Positions 5,941-6,009 of a DNA stretch of 6,009 nucleotides are shown here, in pieces. The stretch lies in assembly GCA_007695205.1 (NCBI GenBank), contig REEF01000819.1, positions 1 through 6,009 of the forward strand. The letters run 5' to 3'. Made by a program: the position numbers and the translations under genes. The stretch's first letter is position 1. Every line of letters begins with the position of its first letter. This DNA is from Planctomycetaceae bacterium (GTDB lineage: Bacteria > Planctomycetota > Planctomycetia > Pirellulales > Pirellulaceae). Below the pieces are notes generated by a model that saw only the letters and a program-made list of their open reading frames with translations, did no database searches and was not told where the DNA came from.

Positions 5941-6009
5941 TTCGGCGAGGGTCCCTAGCATAGAAGGGTAAATAGCTAAATCTAGCCAGTATCACATAGT
6001 CCGGCGTGT

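Noticed and set aside
5532..5963. Plus-strand open frames of 119-143 codons over the DUF1559 5' end and leader
   Set aside because: They are antisense to the prepilin domain and then run through the promoter and the dispersed palindrome. The protein-like peptides at the end are repeat translations.
5941..6009. AT-richer segment with small self-complementary bits (GCTA and TAGC near 5973-5987)
   Set aside because: Arms of only 4 bp are expected by chance. It may belong to the next gene's flank outside the window, and nothing specific can be supported.

Overview
The window looks like chromosomal DNA from a planctomycete, probably a Pirellulaceae-type lineage. The evidence is GC-rich DNA, a DUF1559 protein with a prepilin-type N-terminus (a family greatly expanded in Planctomycetes), a very large secreted protein combining discoidin, beta-propeller, cytochrome c and FGE-like domains, and interspersed palindromic repeats of a kind I associate with planctomycete genomes. 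The assignment rests on protein families and style, since no marker gene is present.

All three convincing genes lie on the minus strand. Reading in the direction of transcription (right to left): positions 5941-6009 are somewhat AT-richer DNA with no gene. Next comes an interspersed palindrome (about 5881-5940), then a good sigma70-like promoter (5821-5848), then a DUF1559 pseudopilin-like gene (4806-5780). A small helical lipoprotein gene (4423-4764) follows after only 41 bp and is probably in the same operon. Its stop codon sits inside a hairpin (4408-4432). The 379 bp gap 4044-4422 carries a compound REP/BIME-like repeat (4293-4364) and the leader of the next gene. The rest of the window is one 1331-residue gene (48-4043). 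Its product is a predicted exported protein related to the hydrazine synthase alpha subunit (HzsA-related), with two CXXCH haem motifs and a C-terminal FGE/SUMF1-like domain. Directly after its stop codon is a second copy of the same repeat (1-47), running off the left edge.

The DUF1559 protein and the lipoprotein are probably co-expressed and envelope-located. The large protein is a separate transcription unit and probably periplasmic or surface-exposed, where its haems could take part in redox chemistry or electron transfer. Its substrate cannot be read from the sequence. The two most notable points are the HzsA-like/FGE-like fusion, which has lost the canonical FGE catalytic cysteines, and the repeat pair: positions 1-31 are the reverse complement of 4293-4323 at 28 of 31 bases, so the large gene is bracketed by inverted copies of one short element.
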